A stretch of DNA of 64,000 nucleotides, from assembly GCF_014202315.1 (NCBI RefSeq), contig NZ_JACHGN010000007.1:132569-196568 (forward strand), read 5' to 3'. Below, piece after piece: positions 1 to 8,973 of the stretch. The notes under the pieces are model-generated. The model saw nothing but the letters and a program-made list of their open reading frames with translations, was not told where the DNA came from and ran no database searches. The translations under genes were made by a program, and so were the position numbers. The first letter of the stretch is position 1. Every line of letters begins with the position of its first letter. Source of the DNA: Thermocatellispora tengchongensis (GTDB lineage: Bacteria > Actinomycetota > Actinomycetes > Streptosporangiales > Streptosporangiaceae).

Positions 1-149
1 AGGCGGCGGTCGAGGTCATCGACCAGGCCGCCGCCCCCGACGCCGTGGCCGCGCTCGCCAAGGAGCGCCTGAACGCCCGCGACGGCGCGGGCATGACCGA
101 CCGCTGGGCCCGCGAGTCCCAGGTCGTCCGCCTCACTCCGCTTCCGTAG
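1..149 (+). CDS. C-terminal fragment of an unrecognised protein
   Basis: An open frame (codons starting at position 3) enters from the left edge and stops at TAG 147-149, giving about 48 residues. It is rich in Ala, Asp and Arg, ends in TPLP, and has no transmembrane segment or motif I can assign. The next gene lies on the other strand and converges on it, leaving a 21-bp gap. Frame and codon use look coding (strong GC3). Without the upstream part no function can be given. Confidence 0.5.
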   Translation, partial: AAVEVIDQAAAPDAVAALAKERLNARDGAGMTDRWARESQVVRLTPLP

Positions 150-170
150 GCCGATATCCCGCGCACGGGG

Positions 171-1121
171 CTAGGAGCGCGACGGGACCGGCGTGGGGGC
201 TTCCAGGGGCTCCGCGTGCCGAGAGGCCGCCGCGGTCGCGGTCTGGGCCAGCAGGGCGCCGGCGATCACGATCAGGCCGCCGACGATCTGGTACGGGCCC
301 AGCGCCTCGCCCAGGAGGACCCAGGCGATCACCGCGCCCGCGATGACCTCGATCGAGGCGACGGTGGCGCCGACGGCGGCGGACAGGCGGCGTACGGCGG
401 TCACGCCGGTGACGTACGCGATGACGGTGGCCACGACGATCAGCCAGAGGGCGGCGGCCAGGACCGGGAGGGTGTGGCCGCCGGCCGTGGCTGTGCCGGC
501 GAACGCCTGCCAGTCGATGGCCCAGGGCCGCGACAGGGGGGCGAGGACCACGGCGGCGCCGAGGAGGCCCCAGGCGATCAGGCCGAGGGGGTCCATCTCG
601 GCGCCGAAGGCGTCGCTGAGCAGGAAGTAGCCGGCGCAGCACGCGGCGGCGGCGACGGCCAGCAGCAGGCCCAGGGCGTCCAGGGTGAGGCCCTGCCAGA
701 CCTCCACGACGATGGCGAGGCCGACGACCGCGATCAGGGCGCCGATGAACGCCGAGCGGGGCAGGCGCACGCGGCGGACGAAGCGGACCCAGAGCACGAC
801 CAGCACCGGCGAGGTGTACTCGATCAGCAGCGTGACGCCGACCGGAAGCCGGGTGATGGCCTGGAAGAACAGCGCCTGCACCCCGGCCACGGCCACCACC
901 GCGTACGCGGCGACGAACAGCAGCCGGCTGCGCGGGATGCGCAGGGCGCGGGGGCGTACCAGGGCGAGCACGGCCACCAGCAGCACGCCCGCACCGCCCA
1001 TCCGCACCCAGACGGCCTCCAGCGGGGCCAGGCCGGCCGCGCCCAGGAACTTGGCCATCGGGCCGGAGAACGCGAAACACCAGGCGGACGTGATCGCGAT
1101 GACCAGCCCGGCTCTCCCCAT
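171..1121 (-). CDS. EamA/DMT-family inner-membrane transporter
   Basis: Predicted permease of the drug/metabolite transporter superfamily, 316 residues from the chosen start. It shows about ten hydrophobic segments in two repeated halves of five, the usual EamA layout. Motifs seen include ITSAWCFAFSGPMAKF in the first helix and LLIEYTSPVLVVLW before the mid-loop. The second half carries ASIEVIAGAVIAWVLLGE, a typical EamA signature. ATG at 1121 is preferred because the frame upstream adds 15 polar residues before the first helix. The family exports small metabolites, often amino acids or purines. The substrate here cannot be told. Confidence 0.88.
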   Translation of the reverse strand: MGRAGLVIAITSAWCFAFSGPMAKFLGAAGLAPLEAVWVRMGGAGVLLVAVLALVRPRALRIPRSRLLFVAAYAVVAVAGVQALFFQAITRLPVGVTLLIEYTSPVLVVLWVRFVRRVRLPRSAFIGALIAVVGLAIVVEVWQGLTLDALGLLLAVAAAACCAGYFLLSDAFGAEMDPLGLIAWGLLGAAVVLAPLSRPWAIDWQAFAGTATAGGHTLPVLAAALWLIVVATVIAYVTGVTAVRRLSAAVGATVASIEVIAGAVIAWVLLGEALGPYQIVGGLIVIAGALLAQTATAAASRHAEPLEAPTPVPSRS

Positions 1122-1324
1122 GCGACACCACCCGTAACGACCGTTAGATGGGTTTGATGCTGTCACACCGGGTCAGGTCCGTGCAATACCACGCAGCTCG
1201 CCGGGGTTCCGGCGCCGGCCGTGTCGCCGCCCCCTGGTGGACAGCCCCCTGGGGGACAGCACTGCCGCCCGAAAAAGTGACACTCAGGCGGCGGCCGGTC
1301 GTCGGCGGGCGCGGGAGCTGTGCG

Positions 1325-1330
1325 TAGTCT
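1325..1330 (+). promoter_or_regulatory. -10 element (TAGTCT) for a leaderless mRNA
   Basis: TAGTCT fits the actinobacterial TANNNT -10 consensus. It ends 6 nt before the GTG start at 1337, so transcription would begin at the start codon. No Shine-Dalgarno sequence precedes that GTG, which fits leaderless translation. Confidence 0.55.
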
Positions 1331-1336
1331 GCAAAT

Positions 1337-2590
1337 GTGAGGATCTTTATCGCCAGGCTGGCCGGCACTCCGGTGTTCGACCCGGCCGGGGACCAGATCG
1401 GGCGCACGCGCGACGTGGTCGTCGGGCTGCGCGCGACCGGCACGCCCCGGGTCCACGGCATGGTGATCGAGATGCAGCCGCGGCGGCGGGTGTTCCTGCC
1501 GATCACCCGGGTGAAGAGCATCGAGGCGGGCGCGATCATCTTCACCGGCAAGATCAACACTCGCCGGTTCGAGCAGCGGGCGACCGAGACACTGGTGATC
1601 GGCGAGATGCTGGACCTGACCGTGCGGGCGGGCGGCGAACAGGTGACGGTCCTCGACCTGGCCATGGAGGAGATCCGCCCGTCCGACTGGCGGATCACGA
1701 AGGTCGCGGTGCTGCGCGGCGCCCCCGGCCCCAGGCTGCGCCGGCGCGGCGAGACGCACATCCTCGACTGGGCCGAGGTCAGCGGGTTCGACGTGGTGCA
1801 GCGCGACCAGGGGGCGGCCAACCTGCTGGCCGCCTTCGACTCGCTGCGCGCCGCCGACCTCGCCAGCGCCCTGCACGGCCTGCCCGGCAAGCGCCGGGTC
1901 GAGGTCGCCGCCGCGCTCGACGACGAGCGGCTGGCCGACGTGCTGGAGGAGCTGCCCGAGAGCGACCAGATCGACATCCTGGGCAAACTCAACGCCGACC
2001 GCGCCGCCGACGTCCTGGCCGCGATGAGCCCCGACGACGCCACCGACCTGCTGCAGGACCTGCCGCCCGCGCAGGCCGAGGCGCTGCTCACCCTGATGGA
2101 GCCGCGCGAGGCCGAGCCGGTGCGCCGGCTGCTCACCTACCCCGAGGACACCGCGGGCGGCATCATGACCACCGAGCCGGTCATCCTGCCGCCGACCGCC
2201 ACCGTGGCCGAGGCGCTGGCGCACGTGCGCCAGCAGGACATCATCCCGGCCGTGGCCGCCCAGGTGTACGTCACCCGGCCGCCCACCGAGACCCCGACCG
2301 GGCGCTACCTCGGGGTCGCGCACTTCCAGCGGCTGCTGCGCGACCCGCCCTCCACGCTGCTGGGCGGGGTGCTCGACCCCTCGATCGACCCGATCAAGCC
2401 CGACCTGCCGCTGCCGGAGGTGACGTCGTACCTGGCGACGTACAACCTGGTGGCGGCGCCGGTGGTGGACGAGATCGGCCGCCTGGTCGGCGCGGTGACC
2501 GTGGACGACGTGCTGGACCACCTGCTCCCCGAGGACTGGCGCGAGCGAGCGCTGCCCGAGGGCGAAGTGGAGGGACGCGCCCGTGGCTGA
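1337..2590 (+). CDS. MgtE-N/CBS domain protein (Mg2+ transporter regulatory-domain homologue)
   Basis: A 417-residue soluble protein starting at a leaderless GTG. The N-terminal third looks like a PRC-barrel-like region (AGDQIGRTRDVVVGL). Residues about 150-270 form the helical MgtE N domain, with repeats such as RRVEVAAALDDERLADVLEELP and EDTAGGIMTTEPV. A CBS pair follows to the end (VADEIGRLVGAVTVDDVLDHLL-like). It lacks the MgtE membrane pore, so it is probably a cytosolic sensor or partner rather than a transporter. It overlaps the DUF1003 gene by 8 nt, so the two are translationally coupled. This pair sits near mrp in mycobacteria too. The function is inferred from the family only. Confidence 0.85.
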   Translation: MRIFIARLAGTPVFDPAGDQIGRTRDVVVGLRATGTPRVHGMVIEMQPRRRVFLPITRVKSIEAGAIIFTGKINTRRFEQRATETLVIGEMLDLTVRAGGEQVTVLDLAMEEIRPSDWRITKVAVLRGAPGPRLRRRGETHILDWAEVSGFDVVQRDQGAANLLAAFDSLRAADLASALHGLPGKRRVEVAAALDDERLADVLEELPESDQIDILGKLNADRAADVLAAMSPDDATDLLQDLPPAQAEALLTLMEPREAEPVRRLLTYPEDTAGGIMTTEPVILPPTATVAEALAHVRQQDIIPAVAAQVYVTRPPTETPTGRYLGVAHFQRLLRDPPSTLLGGVLDPSIDPIKPDLPLPEVTSYLATYNLVAAPVVDEIGRLVGAVTVDDVLDHLLPEDWRERALPEGEVEGRARG

Positions 2591-3074
2591 CCGGCTCGAT
2601 CGCCTGGACCAGCCCAGGCAGCCGCGGTTCACGGTGCGCCCGTACGACCCGGAGCGCTTCGGCAAGCTGGCCGAGCGGATCGCCCGGTTCATCGGCACGG
2701 CCCGCTTCCTGGTCTACATGACCGTGTTCATCGCGGTGTGGGTGCTGTGGAACGCCTTCGCCCCGGCTGCGTGGCGGTTCGACCCCTATCCGTTCATCTT
2801 CCTGACGCTGGTCCTCTCGCTCCAGGCGTCGTACGCCGCGCCGCTGATCCTGCTGGCGCAGAACCGGCAGGACGACCGCGACCGGGTGCAGTACGAGCAG
2901 GACCGGCTGATCGCCGAGCGGAACCAGGCCGAGACCGAGTACCTCACCCGGGAGATCGCCGGGCTGCGCATCGCGCTCGGCGAGGTGGCCACCCGCGACT
3001 ACCTGCGCGGCGAACTGCAACGCCTGCTTGAGGAACTGGACGAGCGCGGCAGAACCGGCTCACCGCCGAGCTAG
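2583..3074 (+). CDS. DUF1003 membrane protein
   Basis: 163 residues from a GTG inside the end of the previous gene (8-nt overlap), showing translational coupling. Two transmembrane helices (about residues 40-60 and 75-95) flank the DUF1003 core VWVLWNAFAP with the LSLQASYAAPLILLAQNRQ signature. A charged coiled-coil segment follows (about 97-130, RDRVQYEQDRLIAERNQAE). DUF1003 proteins are uncharacterised, and their repeated pairing with MgtE-N/CBS proteins suggests a shared role in divalent-cation handling. The gene ends in a 4-nt convergent overlap with the marR gene. Confidence 0.88.
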   Translation: MADRLDRLDQPRQPRFTVRPYDPERFGKLAERIARFIGTARFLVYMTVFIAVWVLWNAFAPAAWRFDPYPFIFLTLVLSLQASYAAPLILLAQNRQDDRDRVQYEQDRLIAERNQAETEYLTREIAGLRIALGEVATRDYLRGELQRLLEELDERGRTGSPPS

Positions 3075-3580
3075 CAGGGCTGTCCGGGCCGGCCGGGCCG
3101 GCCGCTCTGTTCGTCCTCGGGCAGCAGCTTGGCCAGCATCGCGGCGACCTGGCGCAGCTCGGTGGCGTCCAGGACGTCCAGGATCTGGGCCCTGATCCCG
3201 CTCAGGTAGGTCGGCGTGGCCTCGGCAAGGCGGGCCGCGCCGGCGTCGGTCAGCACCGCGAACAGCCCGCGCGCGTCGTCGGCGCACGCCTCGCGGGCCA
3301 CCAGCCCGTCGCGCTGGAGCCGGTCGATCAGCCGGGTCAGGCCGCTGCGCGACAGCAGGACCCGCTCGGCCAGGTCGTTCATGCGCAGCCGCCGCCCCGG
3401 CGCCTCGGCCAGCCGGCTGAGCACGTCGTAGGAGGCCAGGGCGAGGTCGTGGGCCACGAGCAGGTCGGTCTCCAGCACCCGCGTGACGCGGACCTGAAGG
3501 CGCTGGAGCATCCGCCAGACCGCGAGCTCCTCGGGGCTGATGCTCTCGCGCGGCTGCGCGCCACCGGTCGTCACGGTCAC
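3071..3580 (-). CDS. MarR-family transcriptional regulator
   Basis: 169 residues. A winged helix-turn-helix occupies about residues 50-115: ASYDVLSRLAEAPGRRLRM, then LAERVLLSRSGLTRLIDRLQ as the recognition unit, then a wing with the conserved DDARG (DxRG) motif. Dimerisation helices lie at both ends. GTG at 3580 has no Shine-Dalgarno, but TAGACT (3592-3587 on this strand) ends 6 nt upstream, so the transcript is probably leaderless. It is transcribed away from mrp. The ligand and targets are unknown, and MarR proteins usually repress their own or the neighbouring divergent gene. Confidence 0.88.
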   Translation of the reverse strand: MTVTTGGAQPRESISPEELAVWRMLQRLQVRVTRVLETDLLVAHDLALASYDVLSRLAEAPGRRLRMNDLAERVLLSRSGLTRLIDRLQRDGLVAREACADDARGLFAVLTDAGAARLAEATPTYLSGIRAQILDVLDATELRQVAAMLAKLLPEDEQSGRPGRPGQPC

Positions 3581-3586
3581 ATCGCG

Positions 3587-3592
3587 AGTCTA
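3587..3592 (-). promoter_or_regulatory. -10 element (TAGACT) for the marR gene
   Basis: On the minus strand TAGACT is followed by 6 nt and then the GTG start at 3580. This is the leaderless spacing seen repeatedly in this window. Confidence 0.5.
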
Positions 3593-3668
3593 GAACGTTG
3601 CACGCGCATGGACCTAGGGCGACGCGGTCAAACGCCGCCTGCCGTTCTGCATACCGCCCCAGGGTTCA

Positions 3669-3674
3669 TACCAT
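3669..3674 (+). promoter_or_regulatory. -10 element (TACCAT) for mrp
   Basis: TACCAT ends 6 nt before the ATG at 3681 and no ribosome binding site intervenes, so the mrp transcript is probably leaderless. Confidence 0.5.
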
Positions 3675-3680
3675 GGACGC

Positions 3681-4820
3681 ATGGCACCTACCCCGGAACA
3701 GGTGAAGGCGGCGCTGGCCACGGTCAACGACCCTGAGATCCGTCGCCCCATCACCGAACTCGACATGGTCAAGGGCGTCGACATCTCCCCGGACGGGATG
3801 GTGCGTGTGGGGGTCTACCTCACGGTGGCCGGCTGTCCGATGCGCGACACGATCACCCGTGACGTCAAGGCGGCGGTCGGCCGGCTCGACGGCGTGCGCG
3901 ACGTGAGCGTCGAGATGGACGTCATGAGCACCGAGCAGCGCAAGGCGCTGCAGACCCGGCTGCGCGGCGACCGCGGCCCGGAGAAGGAGATCCCCTTCGC
4001 CAAGCCCGGCTCGCTCACCCGCGTGTTCGCGGTGGCCAGCGGCAAGGGCGGCGTGGGCAAGTCCTCGGTCACGGTCAACCTCGCGGCGAGCATGGCCGCG
4101 AAGGGGCTCAAGGTCGGCGTGGTCGATGCCGACATCTACGGGCACTCGGTGCCGCGCATGCTCGGCGTGAGCGAGCGGCCCACCAAGGTCGAAGACATGA
4201 TCATGCCGCCGGTCGCCCACGACATCAAGGTGATCTCGGTGGGCATGTTCAAGCCGCCGGGCAACACCGCGGTCGTCTGGCGCGGTCCGATGCTCGACCG
4301 GGCCCTGCACCAGTTCCTCGCCGACGTCTACTGGGGCGACCTCGACGTGCTGCTGATGGACCTGCCCCCGGGCACCGGCGACATCGCCATCTCGGTGGCG
4401 CAGCGCATGCCGACCGCCGAGATCCTGGTGGTCACCACGCCGCAGCAGGCCGCCGCCGAGGTGGCCGAGCGGGCCGGCTCCATCGCTGCCCAGACCCACC
4501 AGCAGATCGCGGGCGTGATCGAGAACATGGCCTGGCTGCCCTGCCCCCACTGCGACGAGCGCATCGCCGTCTTCGGCGAGGGCGGCGGCCAGACCGTCGC
4601 CGACGCGCTCACCCGCACCCTCGGCGCCCGCGTCCCGCTGCTCGGTCAGGTGCCGATCGACATGCGCCTGCGCGAAGGCGGCGACGAGGGCAAGCCGCTG
4701 GTGCTGACCGACCCCGACTCCCCGGCCGCGGCCGAGCTACGCCGCATCGCCGACGGCCTGAGCAAGAAGTCCTCCAGCCTCAAGGGCCTGCACCTGAACC
4801 TGTCGCCCGTCGGCCGCTGA
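3681..4820 (+). CDS. mrp: Mrp/ApbC-type Fe-S cluster carrier ATPase
   Basis: 379 residues, normal for the family. Residues 1-95 are a MIP18/DUF59 domain (EQVKAALATVNDPEIRRPI). A deviant Walker A P-loop GKGGVGKSS follows at about residue 122. DADIYGHSVPRML and MDLPPGTGDIA are the switch and Walker B-like motifs of the MinD/Mrp group. CPHC at about residue 287 supplies the bridging cysteines that hold a 4Fe-4S cluster between two subunits. It acts in the cytosol, passing clusters to apo-enzymes. A strong hairpin follows the stop codon. It lies near tatB and htrA, as in M. tuberculosis. Confidence 0.96.
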   Translation: MAPTPEQVKAALATVNDPEIRRPITELDMVKGVDISPDGMVRVGVYLTVAGCPMRDTITRDVKAAVGRLDGVRDVSVEMDVMSTEQRKALQTRLRGDRGPEKEIPFAKPGSLTRVFAVASGKGGVGKSSVTVNLAASMAAKGLKVGVVDADIYGHSVPRMLGVSERPTKVEDMIMPPVAHDIKVISVGMFKPPGNTAVVWRGPMLDRALHQFLADVYWGDLDVLLMDLPPGTGDIAISVAQRMPTAEILVVTTPQQAAAEVAERAGSIAAQTHQQIAGVIENMAWLPCPHCDERIAVFGEGGGQTVADALTRTLGARVPLLGQVPIDMRLREGGDEGKPLVLTDPDSPAAAELRRIADGLSKKSSSLKGLHLNLSPVGR

Positions 4821-4835
4821 CGGCCGCCCCAAGCG

Positions 4836-4874
4836 AAGAGCGCCCCGGGTTCCTGAGTGACCGGGGGCGCTCTT
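4836..4874 (+). terminator. Intrinsic terminator hairpin after mrp
   Basis: AAGAGCGCCCC (4836-4846) pairs perfectly with GGGGCGCTCTT (4864-4874). The loop is 17 nt and TTAC follows. It lies 15 nt after the mrp stop codon and before the convergent tatB gene, so it may serve both strands. Confidence 0.8.
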
Positions 4875-4934
4875 TACATGTGCCACGACCCGCGATGCGC
4901 CCAAGCTCGCGCATTGCGCAGCAATCGCAATAAG

Positions 4935-5306
4935 CTACGTGGCTTCGGTGTCGTACGGTGGGATCTCGCCGTAGCCCAGTTCCGGGATCGGCTCGGGGTC
5001 GGTGGCGACGCTGCCGTTGAGCACCTCGCGGTTGTGGGCGCGGGAGGTGTCGTTCCAGTCGTCCTCAAGGTCGTCGAGCAGGTGCTTGCGCACGAACGTC
5101 TTGGGGTTGAGGTCGGCCGGGTCGAAGTTGGCGAACTCCGGGCCGAGCCCCGCCTGCAGGTCGGCCTTGGCGCTGTTGGCCATGCGCCGGAGCTGGCGCA
5201 GCGTACGCCCCGCCTGCGCCGCCGCCTGGGGCAGTTTCTCCGGGCCGAAGACGAGCAGGGCGATCACCACGAGCGCCACGACCTCAAACCAGCCGAGTCC
5301 GAACAC
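4935..5306 (-). CDS. tatB: Twin-arginine translocase subunit TatB
   Basis: 123 residues. One N-terminal transmembrane helix (MFGLGWFEVVALVVIALLVF, residues 1-20) leads into the conserved FGPEKLP hinge. An amphipathic helix (residues 24-50) and an acidic tail follow, the standard TatA/B architecture. The Glu in LGWFEVV marks TatB rather than TatA. The start is GTG 5306 with GGAGAT about 6 nt upstream. TatB binds TatC and receives twin-arginine precursors at the membrane. It is the last gene of the sigE-rseA-mucB-htrA-tatB series, although a hairpin separates it from htrA. Confidence 0.94.
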   Translation of the reverse strand: MFGLGWFEVVALVVIALLVFGPEKLPQAAAQAGRTLRQLRRMANSAKADLQAGLGPEFANFDPADLNPKTFVRKHLLDDLEDDWNDTSRAHNREVLNGSVATDPEPIPELGYGEIPPYDTEAT

Positions 5307-5400
5307 CGGGATCTCCTACCGCGAACTATGGGACCGCTCGTCCGGTACGGCCCTCACCGCTCCCAGACTAATGGCCGCATCCCGTGCTGTGCTCAACGGA

Positions 5401-5425
5401 CGGGCCCCCGCATCGCGGGGGCCCG
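5401..5425 (-). terminator. GC-rich terminator hairpin after htrA
   Basis: An 11-bp perfect stem (CGGGCCCCCGC with its complement, 5401-5411 and 5415-5425) closes on a 3-nt loop. It lies 10 nt beyond the htrA stop codon and upstream of tatB. It probably attenuates read-through into tatB. Confidence 0.75.
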
Positions 5426-5434
5426 GCGTGACGA

Positions 5435-7156
5435 TCAGGACGGTTGCGGGGTCGGGACGGGGCTGGCCTCGACGGTTACCGTGGTGGTCAGCTCCTGGCC
5501 ACCGCGGCGGTACTTCACGGTCAGCTTGTCGCCCGGGGCCTTGCTCCGGATCAGCACGATCAGCTCCCGGCTGTCCTGCACCGCCGTGCCGTTCAGCTCC
5601 AGGATGATGTCACCCGGCTTGAGCCCCGCCTTGTCGGCCGGGCCGCCCGGCTCGACCGGGTTGGTGCCCTGCTGGGCCTGCGAGGCGATCCGCACGCCCT
5701 CGCCCTGGTACTCGGGGTCGATGCTGATGCCGATCCGCGAGGTGCGGGCGCTGCCGGTCGTGATCAGGTCCTCGACCACGCGGCGGGCGTGGTTGATCGG
5801 GATGGCGAAGCCGAGGCCGATGCTGCCGCCCTGCTCCTCGGTGGTCTGGCTCACCGTGGCGATCGCGGAGTTGACCCCGATCACCTGGCCGGCGCTGTCG
5901 ACCAGCGGGCCGCCCGAGTTGCCGGGGTTGATCGCGGCGTCGGTCTGGATCGCGTTGATGTAGCTGGTGTCCATCAGGCCGGCCTCGCCGCCCGCGACGA
6001 CCGGCCGGTTCAGCGAGCTGACGATGCCGGTGGTCACCGTGCCGGACAGGCCGAGCGGCGAGCCGATCGCGATCACCGGGTCGCCGACCACGACGCTGTC
6101 GGAGTTGCCCAGCGCGATCTCCGGGGCGCCGAAGGTCTCCTCCGGCTTCACCACGGCCAGGTCGGACTCGGGGTCGCGGCCGACGATGCGGCCCTCGGTG
6201 GTCTTGCGGTTGTTGAAGTGGATCGTGATGGTCCCGCCCTGCGCGGCCGGCGCGACCACGTGGTTGTTGGTGACGATGTAGCCGCCCTTGATCACGAACC
6301 CGGAACCGCCGGTGCCGCCCCGGCCGCCGCCTTCGACGTCCAGCGAGACCACGCTGGGCAGGACCTTGTTGGCCACCCCGGCGACAGACTCGGGGGCCCG
6401 GTTCACCGAGCCGCTGGGCGCGGCGCCCAGGCTGTAGGACGGGTCGGTGCCCGTGCCGCTGCCCTCGCGGGTCAGCATGTACGTGCTCACGCTGGCGATC
6501 GTCGAGGCGACCAGCGCGATGACCAGCCCGAGCAACACCAGCACGCCGAGCCTCGGCCCCCGCCTGATCGGGCTGTCGGCCGCGAACTGCGCGGCGCCGC
6601 CCGGACCGCCCGGCCCGCCCGGGACTCCGGGGGCTCCGAGGGCTCCGGGGATTCCGGGCCCGCTGGAGCCGGGGGCCGCACCCGGCGGCGGGGCCCAGCC
6701 CGGACCCATGCCGGTGGCCGTCGCCGGCGGGGGCGGGGCCGCGGGCACGGGGCCGGTCATCGGCTGGATCGCCGTCGGGTAGACCCGGGTGTCGCCGTTG
6801 CCGCGCCGCCCGTCGTCGCGGCCGTCGTCATGCCGGCCGCTCTCGGGCCGGCCGTCGTCGCCGATACCGCCCGAGCCGATACCGCCCGACCGGAACTCGC
6901 CGGCACCCCCGAGGCCGCCGAGGTCGTCGGGCCAGGCGACGTCGTCCAGCCGGCCGCCGCGATCGGCGCCGCCGATCCCGGCGCGGGCGCGGTAGGCCGC
7001 GTCGCCGCCGGCGGGCAGGAACTCCGGCCGGGGTGGCCTGCGCTCCTCACCGCCGTTCTCGCGGGCCTGCTCCTCCGGGCGATCAGGCTCGTGCAAGTCC
7101 GACGGCACGCGGAGTTCACCCTCCCAAGTGGTCTGGGTGCGCCTCTCGTCGGTCAT
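5435..7156 (-). CDS. htrA: HtrA-like membrane-anchored serine protease
   Basis: 573 residues from ATG 7156; a GTG 51 nt upstream is also possible. Residues 1-200 are cytoplasmic, disordered and rich in Gly, Pro and Asp. A transmembrane helix spans about 203-228. An S1C trypsin-like domain follows with the full triad: His299 (TNNHVV), Asp332 (ESDLAVVK) and Ser414 (GNSGGPL). A PDZ domain occupies about 470-560 (GLKPGDIILELNG). HtrA degrades or refolds damaged envelope proteins outside the membrane, and in mycobacteria it cleaves the anti-sigma factor RseA. Its place just after sigE, rseA and mucB supports a role in envelope stress. Confidence 0.95.
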   Translation of the reverse strand: MTDERRTQTTWEGELRVPSDLHEPDRPEEQARENGGEERRPPRPEFLPAGGDAAYRARAGIGGADRGGRLDDVAWPDDLGGLGGAGEFRSGGIGSGGIGDDGRPESGRHDDGRDDGRRGNGDTRVYPTAIQPMTGPVPAAPPPPATATGMGPGWAPPPGAAPGSSGPGIPGALGAPGVPGGPGGPGGAAQFAADSPIRRGPRLGVLVLLGLVIALVASTIASVSTYMLTREGSGTGTDPSYSLGAAPSGSVNRAPESVAGVANKVLPSVVSLDVEGGGRGGTGGSGFVIKGGYIVTNNHVVAPAAQGGTITIHFNNRKTTEGRIVGRDPESDLAVVKPEETFGAPEIALGNSDSVVVGDPVIAIGSPLGLSGTVTTGIVSSLNRPVVAGGEAGLMDTSYINAIQTDAAINPGNSGGPLVDSAGQVIGVNSAIATVSQTTEEQGGSIGLGFAIPINHARRVVEDLITTGSARTSRIGISIDPEYQGEGVRIASQAQQGTNPVEPGGPADKAGLKPGDIILELNGTAVQDSRELIVLIRSKAPGDKLTVKYRRGGQELTTTVTVEASPVPTPQPS

Positions 7157-7252
7157 CGCTTTCTCACCACTCCTCGGCTCATCGCCCGCCACTGATCGCG
7201 GTAACACGCCAATTGTCGCGGCGGTGACATACGAGAGATGTAAAGGGGGTCG

Positions 7253-8362
7253 TTACTCTCCGAAGGGGTTGACCCAGGCGAGAAGACGTGCCGCGCCGAG
7301 CGCCATCCGGGCCCACAGGCCGGGCTCGCGCTCGTGCGGGAACGCGGCGATCGCGGCGTCCACCACCTCGGCCGGTGCGTCGGCCAGGACGGTGTAGACC
7401 TGTCCCCCACTTGCCCAGATCGCCTCCTGCCCCTGTGCCTGCCCCGATGAGTCACGGGTCCAGATCGTATGCCCAGCGCGGACGTGAGCATGCCACCCCG
7501 TCAGATGCTCCTCGTCCAGGTGACCTGGTTGGATAAACACCGACACTACCGACAAGCCATCCGAATAGCCGAGATATACGTAAGGTCCGGTTGTCCGGTC
7601 GCCCTCCATCTCGCCCGCCGTGAACAGCTCGAACCTGCCGGGCAGGGTCTCGGCGAACCGCCAGCCGTGCCGCCGCAGCGTGTCGAGCGTGGCGGCGTCG
7701 GGGACCTCGGCGGCGGGGCCGGCGGGCGTGGCCAGGACGCCGGAGCGGGCCGTGGCGGCCGGAAGGTGCGGGTGCGGGATGGCCACGTCGGTGAAGGCGT
7801 CGTCGCGGCTGACCCGGCCGTGGGCGTCCATGATCTCCCGGCGCAGCACCAGCCGGGTGGCGTCGTCCAGCCAGAAGCGGGCGGCCGTGGTGCCGTCGTC
7901 GCGCAGCGCCAGCACGATCCGGGCGCTCCTGCCGCACACGGTGCCGCCGCCCGCGGTCACGATGTCGTAGTTTCGGGCGAGTACGTCCAGCATGCCCTCG
8001 TGCGGGGCCGCCAGGCCCCCCGCGAGCGAGCCCGGGTCGATCCCGGTGCTCCAGGTCCCCCCGCCGCCCGCCGCCCGCGTACGGACGCTCAGGCCCGCGC
8101 CGGCGGTGTTGCGCACCTCCAGCGTGGCCGAGACCGTGCCGGCGCCGGTCGCCATCGTGACCGACCTCACCCCGGAGTACTCCTGAGTGCGCCCCGCCAC
8201 CGCGGCCTGGCGCAGCAGCTCCAGCCCGCCGTCCTCACGGGCCCCGCCGTCGTTGCGGGGCATGTCGGTACGGGGCGCGGCGGGAGCCGGGGCGGCGGTC
8301 AGCACGACCATGCCCAGCAGCACCACGGCCGCCAGGACCACGGCGTGGGGCAGCCGTGTCAC
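7253..8362 (-). CDS. MucB/RseB-like sigma-E regulatory lipid-sensor protein
   Basis: 369 residues. It starts at GTG 8362, overlapping the anti-sigma stop codon by 4 nt (GTGA). The N terminus is a secretion signal with a hydrophobic core (VVLAAVVLLGMVVLTAAPAP, cut near residue 28). The body matches the MucB/RseB fold: GLELLRQAAVAGRTQEYSGVR, a central beta domain, and a smaller C-terminal domain with GRFELFTAGEMEG. In proteobacteria RseB protects RseA from cleavage. Here it would act outside the membrane on the ZAS anti-sigma factor encoded directly upstream. M. tuberculosis lacks a gene in this slot, but other actinomycetes have one. Confidence 0.82.
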   Translation of the reverse strand: MTRLPHAVVLAAVVLLGMVVLTAAPAPAAPRTDMPRNDGGAREDGGLELLRQAAVAGRTQEYSGVRSVTMATGAGTVSATLEVRNTAGAGLSVRTRAAGGGGTWSTGIDPGSLAGGLAAPHEGMLDVLARNYDIVTAGGGTVCGRSARIVLALRDDGTTAARFWLDDATRLVLRREIMDAHGRVSRDDAFTDVAIPHPHLPAATARSGVLATPAGPAAEVPDAATLDTLRRHGWRFAETLPGRFELFTAGEMEGDRTTGPYVYLGYSDGLSVVSVFIQPGHLDEEHLTGWHAHVRAGHTIWTRDSSGQAQGQEAIWASGGQVYTVLADAPAEVVDAAIAAFPHEREPGLWARMALGAARLLAWVNPFGE

Positions 8363-8973
8363 CGGGTCCGCTGCGCGGGGCCGGACGTGCCGAACGGCGA
8401 AGAGGTGGGCGTCGGGGTCGGCGTCGGCGTGGGCGCCGACGGGCCGTGGTCCTTCTGGATCCAGCCGGCGCCGCCGTACGGGACGGTGGTCTTGTGCTGG
8501 TTGGCGAACTTCTCCATCTGCGGCACCACCGCCGGCGTGGTGGGCAGCCCGCCGACCACGAACATCGTGCCGAACGCCACCGCCGCCGAGGCCATGCCGA
8601 CCGCGACGTACCCCGCCTTGCGGGCCCGGCCGCCCCGGCTCTTGGCCCGGCCGCGGGGCCGGTTGTCGGGCGGCGCGATGCCGTGCATCGCCGGGATCGG
8701 CACCCCGCCGAAGGTGCGCTGCGCGTCGGGGAACGGCCGTACGCGGGGCGGCAGCGGGCCGCCCGGCTCGGCCATGCGCAGCAGCGACATGGTGAGGTCG
8801 GCGGGCATCGCCGGCCCGTCGAGCGACCTCAGCCTGCTCTTCAGCGCCCGCATCGACTCGACCTCCGCCCGGCAGTCGGCGCAGAAGGTCAGGTGCGCGA
8901 GCGCCCGCTCGCGCTCGCCGTGGCTCAGTTCGCCGTCCACGAGCGCGGAGACACGCTCTCCAAGATGACTCAT
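8359..8973 (-). CDS. rseA: Membrane ZAS-family anti-sigma-E factor (RseA-like)
   Basis: 204 residues. It begins at ATG 8973, whose ATGA overlaps the sigE stop codon, so the two are coupled. The N-terminal zinc anti-sigma domain carries H27-x3-C31-x2-C34 (HLTFCADC). One transmembrane helix follows at about residues 117-140 ([19 protein letters not shown]), then an extracytoplasmic tail rich in Pro-Thr repeats (PTPTPTPT). It should bind SigE at the membrane and release it on envelope stress, probably after HtrA or other proteolysis. The tail is the likely contact for the MucB-like protein encoded next. Confidence 0.9.
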   Translation of the reverse strand: MSHLGERVSALVDGELSHGERERALAHLTFCADCRAEVESMRALKSRLRSLDGPAMPADLTMSLLRMAEPGGPLPPRVRPFPDAQRTFGGVPIPAMHGIAPPDNRPRGRAKSRGGRARKAGYVAVGMASAAVAFGTMFVVGGLPTTPAVVPQMEKFANQHKTTVPYGGAGWIQKDHGPSAPTPTPTPTPTSSPFGTSGPAQRTR